NCBI GenBank assembly: GCA_041574955.1
Contig: JBFGNS010000020.1
Coordinates: forward strand, 1-39,532
Direction: 5' to 3'
Length of the DNA stretch: 39,532 nucleotides
DNA from: CALZJC01 sp041574955
Lineage (GTDB): Bacteria > Acidobacteriota > Thermoanaerobaculia > Multivoradales > JAHEKO01
A model generated the notes under the pieces. It had not been told where the DNA came from and made no database searches. It saw nothing but the letters and a program-made list of their open reading frames with translations. The position numbers were made by a program, and so were the translations under genes. Shown here piece by piece: positions 6,666 to 14,492 of the stretch. The number at the start of each line of letters is the position of its first letter. The stretch's first letter is position 1.

Positions 6666-8551
6666 AGCTGCTCGGCTTCATGCTGCGCTACCTGCGCCGG
6701 CACGCCGCCTGGCTGCTGCTGGCGGCGGTCGCGGCGGCGGCCTACGCCGTCACCACGGTGACCCTGATCTCGCTGGTCGAGCCGATGTTCAGCGAGGTGC
6801 TGCTGGCGGACAGCGCCACCTCGTTGGGCGTCCCCGGCGTGGGAGAAGCCAGCGCCGAAACCGCACCCGGCGCGGCTGAGGGCGCCGCCACCGAGGGGGG
6901 ACGCGGGCTGCTCGAGCGGCTGAACCTGCGCCAGCTTCTGGCCGAGCGGTACGCCGCGCTCAAGCGACAGTTCCGGGTCGACTCGCAGTCGGTGGTCTAT
7001 TTCCTTCCCGCCCTGTTCGTGCTGGTGTTCCTGGTGCGTGGAGTGGTGAGCTTCCTCAGCAGCTACTCGTTCCAGCGCGTCGGGCTGGCGGCGACCACCG
7101 ACATCCGCAACGATCTCTACAGCAGCATCCTGCGCCAGTCCAGCCGCTTCCACGCCGAGCATCCGTCGGGCGAGCTGATCAGCCGCATCGTCAACGACGT
7201 GGCGATGATGCAGAACGCCATCGCGAACAGCATCGTGGACGTGGTGCAGCAGTCGCTGACCCTGCTTGGCATGGTCTACTACCTGCTGTCGGCGAACTTC
7301 AGCCTGGCAGTGGTCTGCCTGGTCGCCGCGCCCGCCCTGCTGGTGCCGATCGTCCGCTTCGGCCAGGGCATGCGCCGCACCAGCCACCGCAGCCAGGAGC
7401 GCATGGCGGACCTGGCCAACCTGGTGGGGGAGGGCGTCCGTGGCCATCGGGTGGTCAAGGCGTTCAACATGGAGGCGTTCGAGGACGGGCGGTTCCGCCG
7501 CGCCACCCAGCGCCATCTGCGGGTCAACCTGTGGGCGCAGCTGCTGTCGACCGCTTCCAGCCCGATCGTCGAGTCGCTGGCGACGGTGGGGGCGGCGGCG
7601 CTGCTGGTGTACGCCGGCACCCAGATCCGCGCCGGCGAGCTGTCGGCGTCGCTGCTGGTCACCTTTCTGGTCAACCTGTTCTGGATGTACGACCCGATCC
7701 GCAAGCTCAACCGGGTCAACCTGGTGCTGCAGCAGTCGCTGGCGGCGGCGCACCGCGTGCGCGACCTGATCCAGGAGCCCAACGACATAGTCGAGCGGCC
7801 GGGCGCGGCGGAGGTGACCGGCGTCGAGCGGAGCATCGAGTTCCGCAACGTCAACTTCGGCTACACCGGTCAGGGCGTGCTGCACGAGGTCAACCTGACG
7901 ATCGCCGCCGGCGAGGTGGTGGCGCTGGTGGGGCCGTCGGGCGCGGGCAAGACCACGCTGGTCAACCTGCTGCCTCGCTTCTTCGACCCCGACGATGGCC
8001 AGGTGCTGATCGACGGCGTCGACATCCGCGACCTCCGGGTCCACAGCCTGCGCGCGCTGATCGGCCTGGTGACCCAGGAGACCGTGCTGTTCAACGACAC
8101 GGTGAAGGCCAACCTCGCCTACGGCCGCTCCGATCTGAGTGGCGAGCGCATCCGCGAAGCGGCGGCCGCCGCTTACGCCGACGAGTTCATCATGCGTCTG
8201 CCGCAGGGCTACGACACGGTGGTCGGGGAGGGTGGCTACAGCCTGTCCGGCGGCCAGCGTCAGCGCCTGGCTATCGCCCGTGCCCTGCTCAAGGACGCCC
8301 CGCTGCTGATCCTCGACGAAGCCACCTCCCACCTCGACTCCCACTCGGAGGCGTTGGTGCAGAAGGCGCTCTACAACCTGATGCGCGGGCGCACCACGCT
8401 GGTCATCGCGCACCGGCTTTCGACCGTCATGCAGTGCGACCGGATCGTGGTGCTGGAGCGCGGCCGCATCGTCGAGGAGGGCGCCCATGCCGACCTGATG
8501 GAGAGCGGCGGCCTGTACAAGCAGCTCTACGACCTCCAGTTCCGCGAATGA
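6662..8551 (+). CDS. msbA: MsbA-type lipid A / lipid flippase, ABC half-transporter
   Basis: A 629-residue exporter with an N-terminal six-helix membrane domain fused to an ATPase. Walker A is GPSGAGKTT (about residue 428), the signature is LSGGQRQR (about 527) and Walker B is LLILDEATSHLD (about 547); the switch His lies in VIAHRLS. Between the first and second membrane helices there is a loop of roughly 70-80 residues rich in Ala, Glu and Gly, longer than in E. coli MsbA (582 residues). Walker B is followed by SHLD where SALD is usual. The ATGA overlap with lpxB supports lipid A core as cargo, though general lipid export cannot be excluded. Confidence 0.92.
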   Translation: MKLLGFMLRYLRRHAAWLLLAAVAAAAYAVTTVTLISLVEPMFSEVLLADSATSLGVPGVGEASAETAPGAAEGAATEGGRGLLERLNLRQLLAERYAALKRQFRVDSQSVVYFLPALFVLVFLVRGVVSFLSSYSFQRVGLAATTDIRNDLYSSILRQSSRFHAEHPSGELISRIVNDVAMMQNAIANSIVDVVQQSLTLLGMVYYLLSANFSLAVVCLVAAPALLVPIVRFGQGMRRTSHRSQERMADLANLVGEGVRGHRVVKAFNMEAFEDGRFRRATQRHLRVNLWAQLLSTASSPIVESLATVGAAALLVYAGTQIRAGELSASLLVTFLVNLFWMYDPIRKLNRVNLVLQQSLAAAHRVRDLIQEPNDIVERPGAAEVTGVERSIEFRNVNFGYTGQGVLHEVNLTIAAGEVVALVGPSGAGKTTLVNLLPRFFDPDDGQVLIDGVDIRDLRVHSLRALIGLVTQETVLFNDTVKANLAYGRSDLSGERIREAAAAAYADEFIMRLPQGYDTVVGEGGYSLSGGQRQRLAIARALLKDAPLLILDEATSHLDSHSEALVQKALYNLMRGRTTLVIAHRLSTVMQCDRIVVLERGRIVEEGAHADLMESGGLYKQLYDLQFRE

Positions 8552-9453
8552 AGGCACGCCAGCCGGTGACCACCCTGCGCAGCATGACCGGCTTCGGCCA
8601 GGCCGGGGGCGAGAACGAGAGGCTGCGGTTGAGCGTCGCGCTGCGCACGGTCAACCACCGGCACCTCGACCTGGTGCTGCGGCTGCCCGACGAGCTACGG
8701 CCGCTGGAGCCGGAGATCCGGCGCGCGCTGCGGCGCGAGCTGCGGCGTGGGCGGGTCGATCTGCGGGTCGACCTGAGCTATCTGGGCGAGCGCGCCAGCC
8801 GCGTCGAGGTGGCGCGCCAGGCGGTGGCCCACCTGGGCCGGGCGGCGCGCGAGCTGGCCGACGCCGGCCTGACCTCGGGGGAGCTGAGCTTCGGCGACCT
8901 GGTGCGCCTGCCGGAGGTGCTGCGGCTCGACTTCGAGCCGTACCGCTGGCGCGACGAGGACACCGCCCTGCTGCTGGAGGTGGTCGGCCAGGCGGTGGCG
9001 CAGGTGTCGGCGGCGCGGCAGGCCGAGGGCGGCCGGCTGCGCGACGCCCTGTCGACGCAGCTCGACGAGCTGCAGGCCGCCGCCGCCGGCATCGCCGAGC
9101 GTCGCCCGGAGGCGGCGGCGGCGCTCGAGGCCGGCTTCCGCCAGCGGCTGGCCGAGCTGACCGCCGGCACCGGGCTGAGCGAGGAGAGGCTGACGCAGGA
9201 GGTGGCCGTGCTGGCGGAGCGCACCGACGTCCAGGAAGAGCTCGACCGGCTGGCGGCGCACGTCGAGCACGCCCGCGAGCTGCTGGCGGACGCCGACGCG
9301 GTCGGGCGGCGTCTCGAGTTCCTGAGCCAGGAGATGCTGCGCGAGCTCAACACGCTCGGTGCCAAGAGCCGCGACCTGCCGATCATCCGCCAGGTTCTGG
9401 ACGCCAAGGCGGCGTGCGAGCGGCTGCGCGAGCAGGTGCAGAACGTCGAGTAG
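8548..9453 (+). CDS. yicC: YicC-family endoribonuclease
   Basis: A 301-residue YicC/YloC protein. It shows the conserved start SMTGFGQA, the NHRHLDLVLRLP stretch and the DUF1732 end, RRLEFLSQEMLRELNTLGAKS. The family is now regarded as an endoribonuclease acting on RNA (small-RNA decay in E. coli); that is family knowledge and not visible here. ATG 8548 overlaps the msbA stop by four bases. It precedes gmk, an order conserved in many bacteria. Confidence 0.92.
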   Translation: MKARQPVTTLRSMTGFGQAGGENERLRLSVALRTVNHRHLDLVLRLPDELRPLEPEIRRALRRELRRGRVDLRVDLSYLGERASRVEVARQAVAHLGRAARELADAGLTSGELSFGDLVRLPEVLRLDFEPYRWRDEDTALLLEVVGQAVAQVSAARQAEGGRLRDALSTQLDELQAAAAGIAERRPEAAAALEAGFRQRLAELTAGTGLSEERLTQEVAVLAERTDVQEELDRLAAHVEHARELLADADAVGRRLEFLSQEMLRELNTLGAKSRDLPIIRQVLDAKAACERLREQVQNVE

Positions 9454-9468
9454 GCGGCGCCGGCGCTG

Positions 9469-9477
9469 TGGTAGCCT
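9469..9477 (+). promoter_or_regulatory. Candidate extended -10 promoter of gmk
   Basis: TG-G-TAGCCT lies in the 50-base yicC-gmk gap and would start transcription about 20 bases before the gmk ATG. It matches the TGGTA(G/C) pattern seen before other genes of this window. No -35 box is clear. Confidence 0.35.
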
Positions 9478-9503
9478 CGGCCGCGGCGAGCGGTGGTCTG
9501 TCG

Positions 9504-10154
9504 ATGCAGCGTGGCGAACTGTTCATCGTTTCGGCCCCCTCGGGAGCCGGCAAGACGACGCTCATCCAGCGGCTGTTCGACGGCCCCCTGGGAAGCTCTG
9601 GAAGCCTGGTCTACTCGGTGAGCCACACCAGCCGTTCGCCGCGTGAGGGCGAGCGGGACGGCACGGACTACCACTTCGTCGACACCGCCACCTTCGAGCG
9701 GATGGCCGAGGACGGTGAGTTTCTGGAGTGGGCCGAGGTGCACGGCGAGTTCAAGGGCACCTCCCGCGGGTCGGTGCTGCCCAGCCTGGAGCGCGGCCTC
9801 GACGTGCTGCTCGACATCGACGTCCAGGGCGCGGCCCAGCTGCGCCGGCGGATGCCCGAGGCCCACGCCGTGCTGGTGCTGCCGCCCAGCTACGGCGAGC
9901 TCGAGCGGCGGCTGCGTGACCGCGGCCTGGACGAGGCCACCACGATCGCCCGGCGGCTGGCGGTATCTCTCTGGGAAATCGAGTTTTACGACAACTACGA
10001 CTATGCTATCATCAACGACGATCTGGAGCGCGCCAGCGCTTCGCTGGCGGCAATCATCCTGGACAAGCAACATCGTCTCGGCCGGATGCGAGAGCGGGTC
10101 GCCGCGGTGATCCGGGACTTCGAACAGCATCTGCGGCCCGACGAACGGAGATAG
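9504..10154 (+). CDS. gmk: Guanylate kinase
   Basis: Gmk phosphorylates GMP to GDP with ATP in the cytoplasm. The 216-residue product has the P-loop SAPSGAGKTTL (about residues 10-20), the GMP-binding SHTSRSPREGERDGTDYHFV, the EWAEVHGEFKGT segment and LDIDVQGAAQLRRRMP. Residues IINDDLERA near the end are the usual adenine-binding region. ATG 9504 gives the standard length; an earlier in-frame GTG (9468) would add twelve residues without family support. rpoZ follows after three bases. Confidence 0.96.
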   Translation: MQRGELFIVSAPSGAGKTTLIQRLFDGPLGSSGSLVYSVSHTSRSPREGERDGTDYHFVDTATFERMAEDGEFLEWAEVHGEFKGTSRGSVLPSLERGLDVLLDIDVQGAAQLRRRMPEAHAVLVLPPSYGELERRLRDRGLDEATTIARRLAVSLWEIEFYDNYDYAIINDDLERASASLAAIILDKQHRLGRMRERVAAVIRDFEQHLRPDERR

Positions 10155-10157
10155 CCG

Positions 10158-10376
10158 ATGGAGAGAATGCCGGAGAGAATCGACAGCAAGTTCCGCTACA
10201 TCCTGCTGGCGGCGGTGCGCGCCGAGCAGATGATGCGGGGCGCTCGTCCCAAGCTGGAGAGCGACGACCGCAAGCCGACGCGGGTGGCGATGGACGAGGT
10301 GGCCAACGACCTGCTGGGATGGGACTACGGTCCGGCACCTGAGGCGGAGCCGGCGGAGGCCGAGGCGGAGGCCTGA
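10158..10376 (+). CDS. rpoZ: RNA polymerase omega subunit
   Basis: A 72-residue omega subunit, which helps assemble RNA polymerase by clamping beta-prime. The core RIDSKFRYILLAAVRAEQMM and KPTRVAMDEVANDL corresponds to the usual family region, followed by a short acidic Glu/Ala tail. ATG 10158 comes three bases after the gmk stop; gmk-rpoZ-coaBC is a widely conserved order, which supports the call for so short a gene. Confidence 0.9.
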   Translation: MERMPERIDSKFRYILLAAVRAEQMMRGARPKLESDDRKPTRVAMDEVANDLLGWDYGPAPEAEPAEAEAEA

Positions 10377-10384
10377 GCGGCCTC
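10368..10384 (+). terminator. Weak hairpin spanning the rpoZ stop
   Basis: GAGGCC (10368-10373) can pair with GGCCTC (10379-10384) around a five-base loop that contains the rpoZ TGA. Only TCTCT follows, not a true T-run, so it may be a partial terminator, an RNA stabiliser or chance in GC-rich DNA. Confidence 0.3.
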
Positions 10385-10402
10385 TCTCCTGGGCGGCCGT
10401 CG

Positions 10403-11629
10403 ATGTCGCGTCCCCTGCGCCTGCTGCTCGGGGTCAGCGGGGGAATCGCCGCCTACAAGACCCCCGACCTGGTACGCCGGCTGCGCGAGCGGGGTCACCA
10501 GGTGCGCTGCGCCCTGACGCGCAGCGCGGCGTCGTTCGTGGCCCCTCTCAGCCTGGAGGTGGTGAGCGAGCACGCCGTGCTGGGCGAGGAGTACCTCGAG
10601 GCCACCGGCAGCGGCGTCGAGCGCCACATGGAGGTGGCGCAGTGGGCCGAGGTGGTGGTGATCGCGCCGGCCACCTCTCACACCCTGGCGCGGCTGGCTC
10701 TCGGCCTCAGCGACGATTTCCTCACCACCGTCTGCGCCGCCTGGGACGGCCCGCTGGTGCTGGCGCCGGCGATGCACACCACGATGTGGCGGCAGCCCGT
10801 GCTCCAGGGCCACGTCGCCACGCTGATCGAGCGCGGCGCCCGCATCGTCGGCCCGGTCAGCGGGCCGCTGGCCTCCGGCGAGAGTGGTGCCGGCCGGCTG
10901 GCGGAGGCGGCGGAGATCGCCGACGCGGTGGCGGCCGCCGCCGGCCCCGGTCCGCTGAGCGGACGCACCGTGGTGGTGAGCGCCGGGCCGACCCGCGAGC
11001 CGATCGACCCGGTGCGTTTCCTGTCCAACCGGTCGAGCGGCAAGATGGGCTTCGCGCTCGCCGCCGAGGCGGCGGCGCGCGGCGCCCGCACGCTGCTGGT
11101 GGCCGGCCCGGTCGACCTGCCGACGCCGCCGGGCGTGGAGCGGCACGACGTCGCCACCGCCGCCGAGATGCGCGGCGCCCTGCTGGAGCTGGCGCCATCC
11201 GCCGACCTGGTGCTGATGGCGGCGGCGGTGGCCGACTTCCGGCCGGTGCGGCCGGCGAGGGAGAAGCTCAAGAAGCGCGGCGGGCCGCCGGCCGTCGAGC
11301 TCGAGCCGACCCCGGACATCCTGAGCGAGCTGGCGGCGGCGGCACCGGACGCCGTGCGAGTGGGCTTCGCCGCCGAGACCTCCGACCTCGAGGTCGAGGC
11401 GGCGGCCAAGCTCGAGGCCAAACGGCTCGACTTCATTCTCGCCAACGACGTGTCGCGGTCCGACATCGGTTTCGGCAGCGACCACAACGAGCTGCTGGTG
11501 CTGGAGCGGGGAGGCCCGACCCGCAAGCTCGCCCGCCAGAGCAAGCGCCGGCTGGCGGCCGAGCTGCTCGAGCTGCTCGGCTCGCACCTGGAGACGCGTG
11601 ACCACCGTTCGCTCGCCGGCAGTCGCTGA
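10403..11629 (+). CDS. coaBC: Bifunctional CoaBC (phosphopantothenoylcysteine decarboxylase/synthetase)
   Basis: CoaBC makes 4'-phosphopantetheine precursors of coenzyme A. The 408-residue product has a flavoprotein CoaC domain (SGGIAAYK near residue 14, the catalytic-His segment RHMEVAQWAE, then PAMHTTMW) up to about residue 180. The CTP-dependent CoaB domain follows (AGPTREPIDPVRFLSNRSSG, AAVADFRP, EKLKKR, ANDVS). Two CoaC residues differ from E. coli Dfp: the motif PxMN reads PAMH, and the flap ACGxxGxGRM reads ASGESGAGRL, so the usual Asn and Cys are replaced by His and Ser. I recall an actinobacterial CoaBC type with similar changes. The gene overlaps the next by 32 bases. Confidence 0.94.
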   Translation: MSRPLRLLLGVSGGIAAYKTPDLVRRLRERGHQVRCALTRSAASFVAPLSLEVVSEHAVLGEEYLEATGSGVERHMEVAQWAEVVVIAPATSHTLARLALGLSDDFLTTVCAAWDGPLVLAPAMHTTMWRQPVLQGHVATLIERGARIVGPVSGPLASGESGAGRLAEAAEIADAVAAAAGPGPLSGRTVVVSAGPTREPIDPVRFLSNRSSGKMGFALAAEAAARGARTLLVAGPVDLPTPPGVERHDVATAAEMRGALLELAPSADLVLMAAAVADFRPVRPAREKLKKRGGPPAVELEPTPDILSELAAAAPDAVRVGFAAETSDLEVEAAAKLEAKRLDFILANDVSRSDIGFGSDHNELLVLERGGPTRKLARQSKRRLAAELLELLGSHLETRDHRSLAGSR

Positions 11630-12296
11630 GCTGCTCGACTACCTCGCCGACCTCGGCTGGGAGGAGCTGTACCTGCCCGACGGCGGGGCACGCTCGGCCG
11701 CCCGCCGCGCCGACCCCGAAGCCGCCGGGCGCGCCGCCGCGCTGCTTGCCGAGCTGTCTGAGCGTGCGTCCGGCTGCACGCGCTGCCGGTTGGCCGAGGG
11801 GCGTCGCCACGTGGTCTTCGGCTCGGGGCACCCCGACGCCGACCTGATGTTCATCGGTGAAGGGCCGGGGGCGCAGGAGGACCGGCAGGGTCTGCCGTTC
11901 GTCGGGCCGGCGGGAGAGCTGCTGACCCGCATCATCCAGGCCATCGAGCTGACCCGCGAGGAGGTCTACATCGCCAACGTCGTCAAGTGCCGGCCGCCGG
12001 GCAACCGCGACCCCGAGCCCGACGAGGTGGCGGCCTGCCGCGAGTGGCTGGAGGGCCAGATCGCCGCGGTGCGGCCGCGGGTGATCGTGATGCTCGGCCG
12101 GGTCGCGGCGCAGACGCTGCTCGGTACCGGCGAGCCGCTCGGCAGGCTGCGGGGCAGCTGGCACCAGGTGTGTGGCGTGCCGGCGCGCGCCACCTACCAC
12201 CCCGCCGCTCTGCTGCGCAACGCCTCGTTCAAGCGGCCGACCTGGGAGGACATGCAGCTGGTGCGTGACCGCCTGCGGGCGGAGCGCTCGGGCTAG
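11598..12296 (+). CDS. Uracil-DNA glycosylase, family 4 (Fe-S)
   Basis: This enzyme removes uracil from DNA in base-excision repair. The 232-residue product has four cysteines that can hold the [4Fe-4S] cluster (residues 60, 63, 131 and 147: CTRC, VKCRPPGNRDP, AACREW). It also has motif 1 GEGPGAQEDRQGLPFVGPAG and motif 2 ATYHPAALLRN. The N-terminal 45 residues are lineage-specific. The GTG start at 11598 lies inside coaBC, 32 bases before that stop, with GGAG upstream; no other start is in frame before the conserved part. The stop TAG doubles as the first half of the -10 box for the next gene. Confidence 0.92.
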   Translation: MTTVRSPAVAELLDYLADLGWEELYLPDGGARSAARRADPEAAGRAAALLAELSERASGCTRCRLAEGRRHVVFGSGHPDADLMFIGEGPGAQEDRQGLPFVGPAGELLTRIIQAIELTREEVYIANVVKCRPPGNRDPEPDEVAACREWLEGQIAAVRPRVIVMLGRVAAQTLLGTGEPLGRLRGSWHQVCGVPARATYHPAALLRNASFKRPTWEDMQLVRDRLRAERSG

Positions 12297-12299
12297 AAT
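12294..12299 (+). promoter_or_regulatory. -10 box placed for a leaderless glycosyltransferase mRNA
   Basis: TAGAAT lies six bases before ATG 12306. With normal -10 to start-site spacing, transcription would begin at the A of the ATG. The first three bases are the stop codon of the upstream glycosylase gene. No Shine-Dalgarno sequence is present. Confidence 0.55.
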
Positions 12300-12305
12300 C
12301 CCGCC

Positions 12306-13292
12306 ATGGAGACCGAGGTCCAGGCCGACAGCCCGGCGGCGGCCGACGCTGCCGGCGACTGCGACATCAGCGTCCTGGTGCCGGTGCTCGACGAGCAGGA
12401 CACGGTGGCCGAGCTGGCCGCCCAGGTGGCGGGGGTGCTGGACCGACTGGGCCGCAGCTTCGAGATCGTCTTCATCGACGACGGCTCGACCGACGCCACG
12501 GCGGCGCGCATCCGCGAGGCGCACCGCCTCGATCCGCGGGTCAAGCTGATCCGCCTGCGCCGCAACTTCGGCAAGGCGGCGGCGCTGTGCGCCGGCTTCG
12601 ACGGCTCGCGCGGCTCGGTGGTGATCACCATGGACGGCGACCTGCAGGACGACCCGAGCGAGATCCCTCGTTTCCTCGAGAAGCTGGAGGGTGAGGGCCT
12701 CGATCTGGTGTCGGGCTGGAAGCAGCGGCGCCAGGACCCGATCGGCAAACGCTACCCGTCGCTGCTGTTCAACTGGGCCACGCGCGTGCTGGCGCAGGTC
12801 GAGCTGCACGATTTCAACTGCGGCTTCAAGGCCTACCGGCGAGAGGTGGTGGACCAGATCGCGGTTTACGGCGAGCTGCACCGCTACATCCCGGTGCTGG
12901 CCAGCCGCCGCGGCTTCACCATCGGCGAGCTGCCGGTGGTCCACCACCGCCGCCGCCACGGGCGCTCGAAGTACGGCTGGGACCGGCTGGTCAAGGGCCC
13001 GCTGGACCTGATCACGGTGCTGTTCATCACCAAGTACACGCGCCGTCCGTTGCACCTGTTCGGCGCCCTGGGCTCGGTGGCCTTCGTCGCCGGCCTGGGC
13101 ATCAACGTCTACCTCGCCACTCTGTGGTGGCTGTTCCAGGAGCCGCTTTCGAACCGGCCGCTGCTGTTGCTGGGAGTGCTCCTGATGCTGCTCGGCATCC
13201 AGGTGCTGACCACCGGCCTGATCGGCGAGATGATCACCTTCAAGAACTTCCACCGCTCGGAGACCTATTCGGTGCGCGAGCGGCTGGGCTGA
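12306..13292 (+). CDS. GT2 glycosyltransferase (polyprenyl-phosphate, DPM1/GtrB-like)
   Basis: A 328-residue family 2 glycosyltransferase with a GT-A domain and two C-terminal membrane helices (about 245-270 and 280-305). Motifs include VLVPVLDEQDTVAEL, FIDDGSTDAT, the metal-binding MDGDLQDDPSEIP and HHRRRHGRSKYGWDRL. This architecture is that of enzymes moving a sugar from a nucleotide donor to undecaprenyl phosphate at the inner membrane (GtrB, ArnC, DPM synthase). The sugar cannot be told. The gene starts with ATG ten bases after the glycosylase stop and probably has its own leaderless promoter. Confidence 0.88.
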   Translation: METEVQADSPAAADAAGDCDISVLVPVLDEQDTVAELAAQVAGVLDRLGRSFEIVFIDDGSTDATAARIREAHRLDPRVKLIRLRRNFGKAAALCAGFDGSRGSVVITMDGDLQDDPSEIPRFLEKLEGEGLDLVSGWKQRRQDPIGKRYPSLLFNWATRVLAQVELHDFNCGFKAYRREVVDQIAVYGELHRYIPVLASRRGFTIGELPVVHHRRRHGRSKYGWDRLVKGPLDLITVLFITKYTRRPLHLFGALGSVAFVAGLGINVYLATLWWLFQEPLSNRPLLLLGVLLMLLGIQVLTTGLIGEMITFKNFHRSETYSVRERLG

Positions 13293-13298
13293 GGCGGC

Positions 13299-14492
13299 GT
13301 GCCGGGGGCCGGCCAGCGACCGCCGGCGGCCGGCGACCCAGCCGAGGCGCCGGAACGTTGGGCCGAGCGGCTGGTGTGCTCGCGTACCGGCGCGCCGGCA
13401 GAGCTCGACCGGCCGGCCTTCCTGTCGCCGGCCGGTGCCCCCTACCTGGTGGAGTACCGGCTGGACCCGGAGCGGGGCCGGCGGCTGGCCGGCCGTCTGG
13501 CGGACCGGCGGTGGGGGGTGTGGCGCTCCCGCGAGCTGCTGCCGCTCAGGGAGCCCGCGGCGCGGGTCGACCTGGGGGAGGGCGGCACGCCGCTGGTGCG
13601 CTTGCGCCGCCTGGCGCCGCCCGGTGTCGAGCTGTGGCTCAAGCAGGAGGCCGGCAACCCGACGGGATCGTTCAAGGACCGCGGCCTGTCGCTGGCGATC
13701 AACCGCGCGTTAGAGCTGCGGGCGCCGGGAGTCGAGCTGCCGAGCGCCGGCAATGCGGCGTTGGCGGCGGCCGCCACCGCCGCCGCCGCCGGCCTGCCGT
13801 GCCGCGTGGCGGTGCCCGACGATGCGCCGCGCACGGTGATCGAGCGCTGCCGCGACTACGGCGCCGAGGTGCTGCGCGGCGGCGCCACCCTGGTGGCGGC
13901 CGGCGAGCTGCTGGCCGCCCGCCCGGGCGGACTGTGGAACATCGCCACCCTGCGCGAGCCGTACCGGGTCGAGGGCAAGAAGACGATGGCGTACGAGATC
14001 GCCGAGCAGCTCGGCTGGCGGCTGCCCGACTGGGTGGTCTATCCCACCGGCGGCGGCACCGGCGTCATCGCCATGCACCGCGGCTTCGAGGAGCTCCGCC
14101 GGCTGGGTCTGCTGACCGGTGGCGGGCCGCGTTTCGCGGTGGTGCAGATGGCCGGCTGCGCACCCATCGTGCGTGCCTTCGAGGCCGGCAGCGAGACCGC
14201 CGAGCCGTGGCCGCGGCCGTCCACCAGGGCGTGGGGCCTGCGCGTGCCGCGCGCCGTCGGCGACTTTCTGATCCTGCGCGCACTGGCCGAGTCGGGCGGA
14301 ACCGCGGTGGCGGTGGAGGAGGACGAGCTGGCGCCGGTCGCGCGGCGGGCGGCGCGCCGCGAAGGCGTGCTGGTCGGACCCGAAGGCGCCGCCGCCCTGG
14401 CTGGCGTCGGGCGGCTGGCGGCGGCGGGGCTGCTCGAGCAGGAGAGCCGGGTGGTGGTGCTGCAGACCGGCCATCCCGCCAACTACGCATGA
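13299..14492 (+). CDS. thrC: Threonine synthase (PLP, fold type II)
   Basis: A 397-residue PLP enzyme expected to convert O-phosphohomoserine to threonine. The PLP lysine lies in NPTGSFKDRGLSLAIN, with SAGNAALAAAATAAAAG as the cofactor loop and YPTGGGTGVIAM as the phosphate loop. The N-terminal region (LVCSRTGAPAEL...SPAGAPYLVEYRLD) matches the zinc-knuckle-like start of many bacterial ThrC proteins, but only one of its cysteines is left. A threonine synthase-like protein of other specificity is possible. The GTG start at 13299 follows the previous gene by six bases, with GAGG upstream. The stop overlaps the next ATG. Confidence 0.85.
   Translation: MPGAGQRPPAAGDPAEAPERWAERLVCSRTGAPAELDRPAFLSPAGAPYLVEYRLDPERGRRLAGRLADRRWGVWRSRELLPLREPAARVDLGEGGTPLVRLRRLAPPGVELWLKQEAGNPTGSFKDRGLSLAINRALELRAPGVELPSAGNAALAAAATAAAAGLPCRVAVPDDAPRTVIERCRDYGAEVLRGGATLVAAGELLAARPGGLWNIATLREPYRVEGKKTMAYEIAEQLGWRLPDWVVYPTGGGTGVIAMHRGFEELRRLGLLTGGGPRFAVVQMAGCAPIVRAFEAGSETAEPWPRPSTRAWGLRVPRAVGDFLILRALAESGGTAVAVEEDELAPVARRAARREGVLVGPEGAAALAGVGRLAAAGLLEQESRVVVLQTGHPANYA

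Noticed and set aside
6401..8557. A 718-codon antisense frame over msbA
   Set aside because: Explained as a shadow of msbA; the plus-strand protein has complete ABC motifs.
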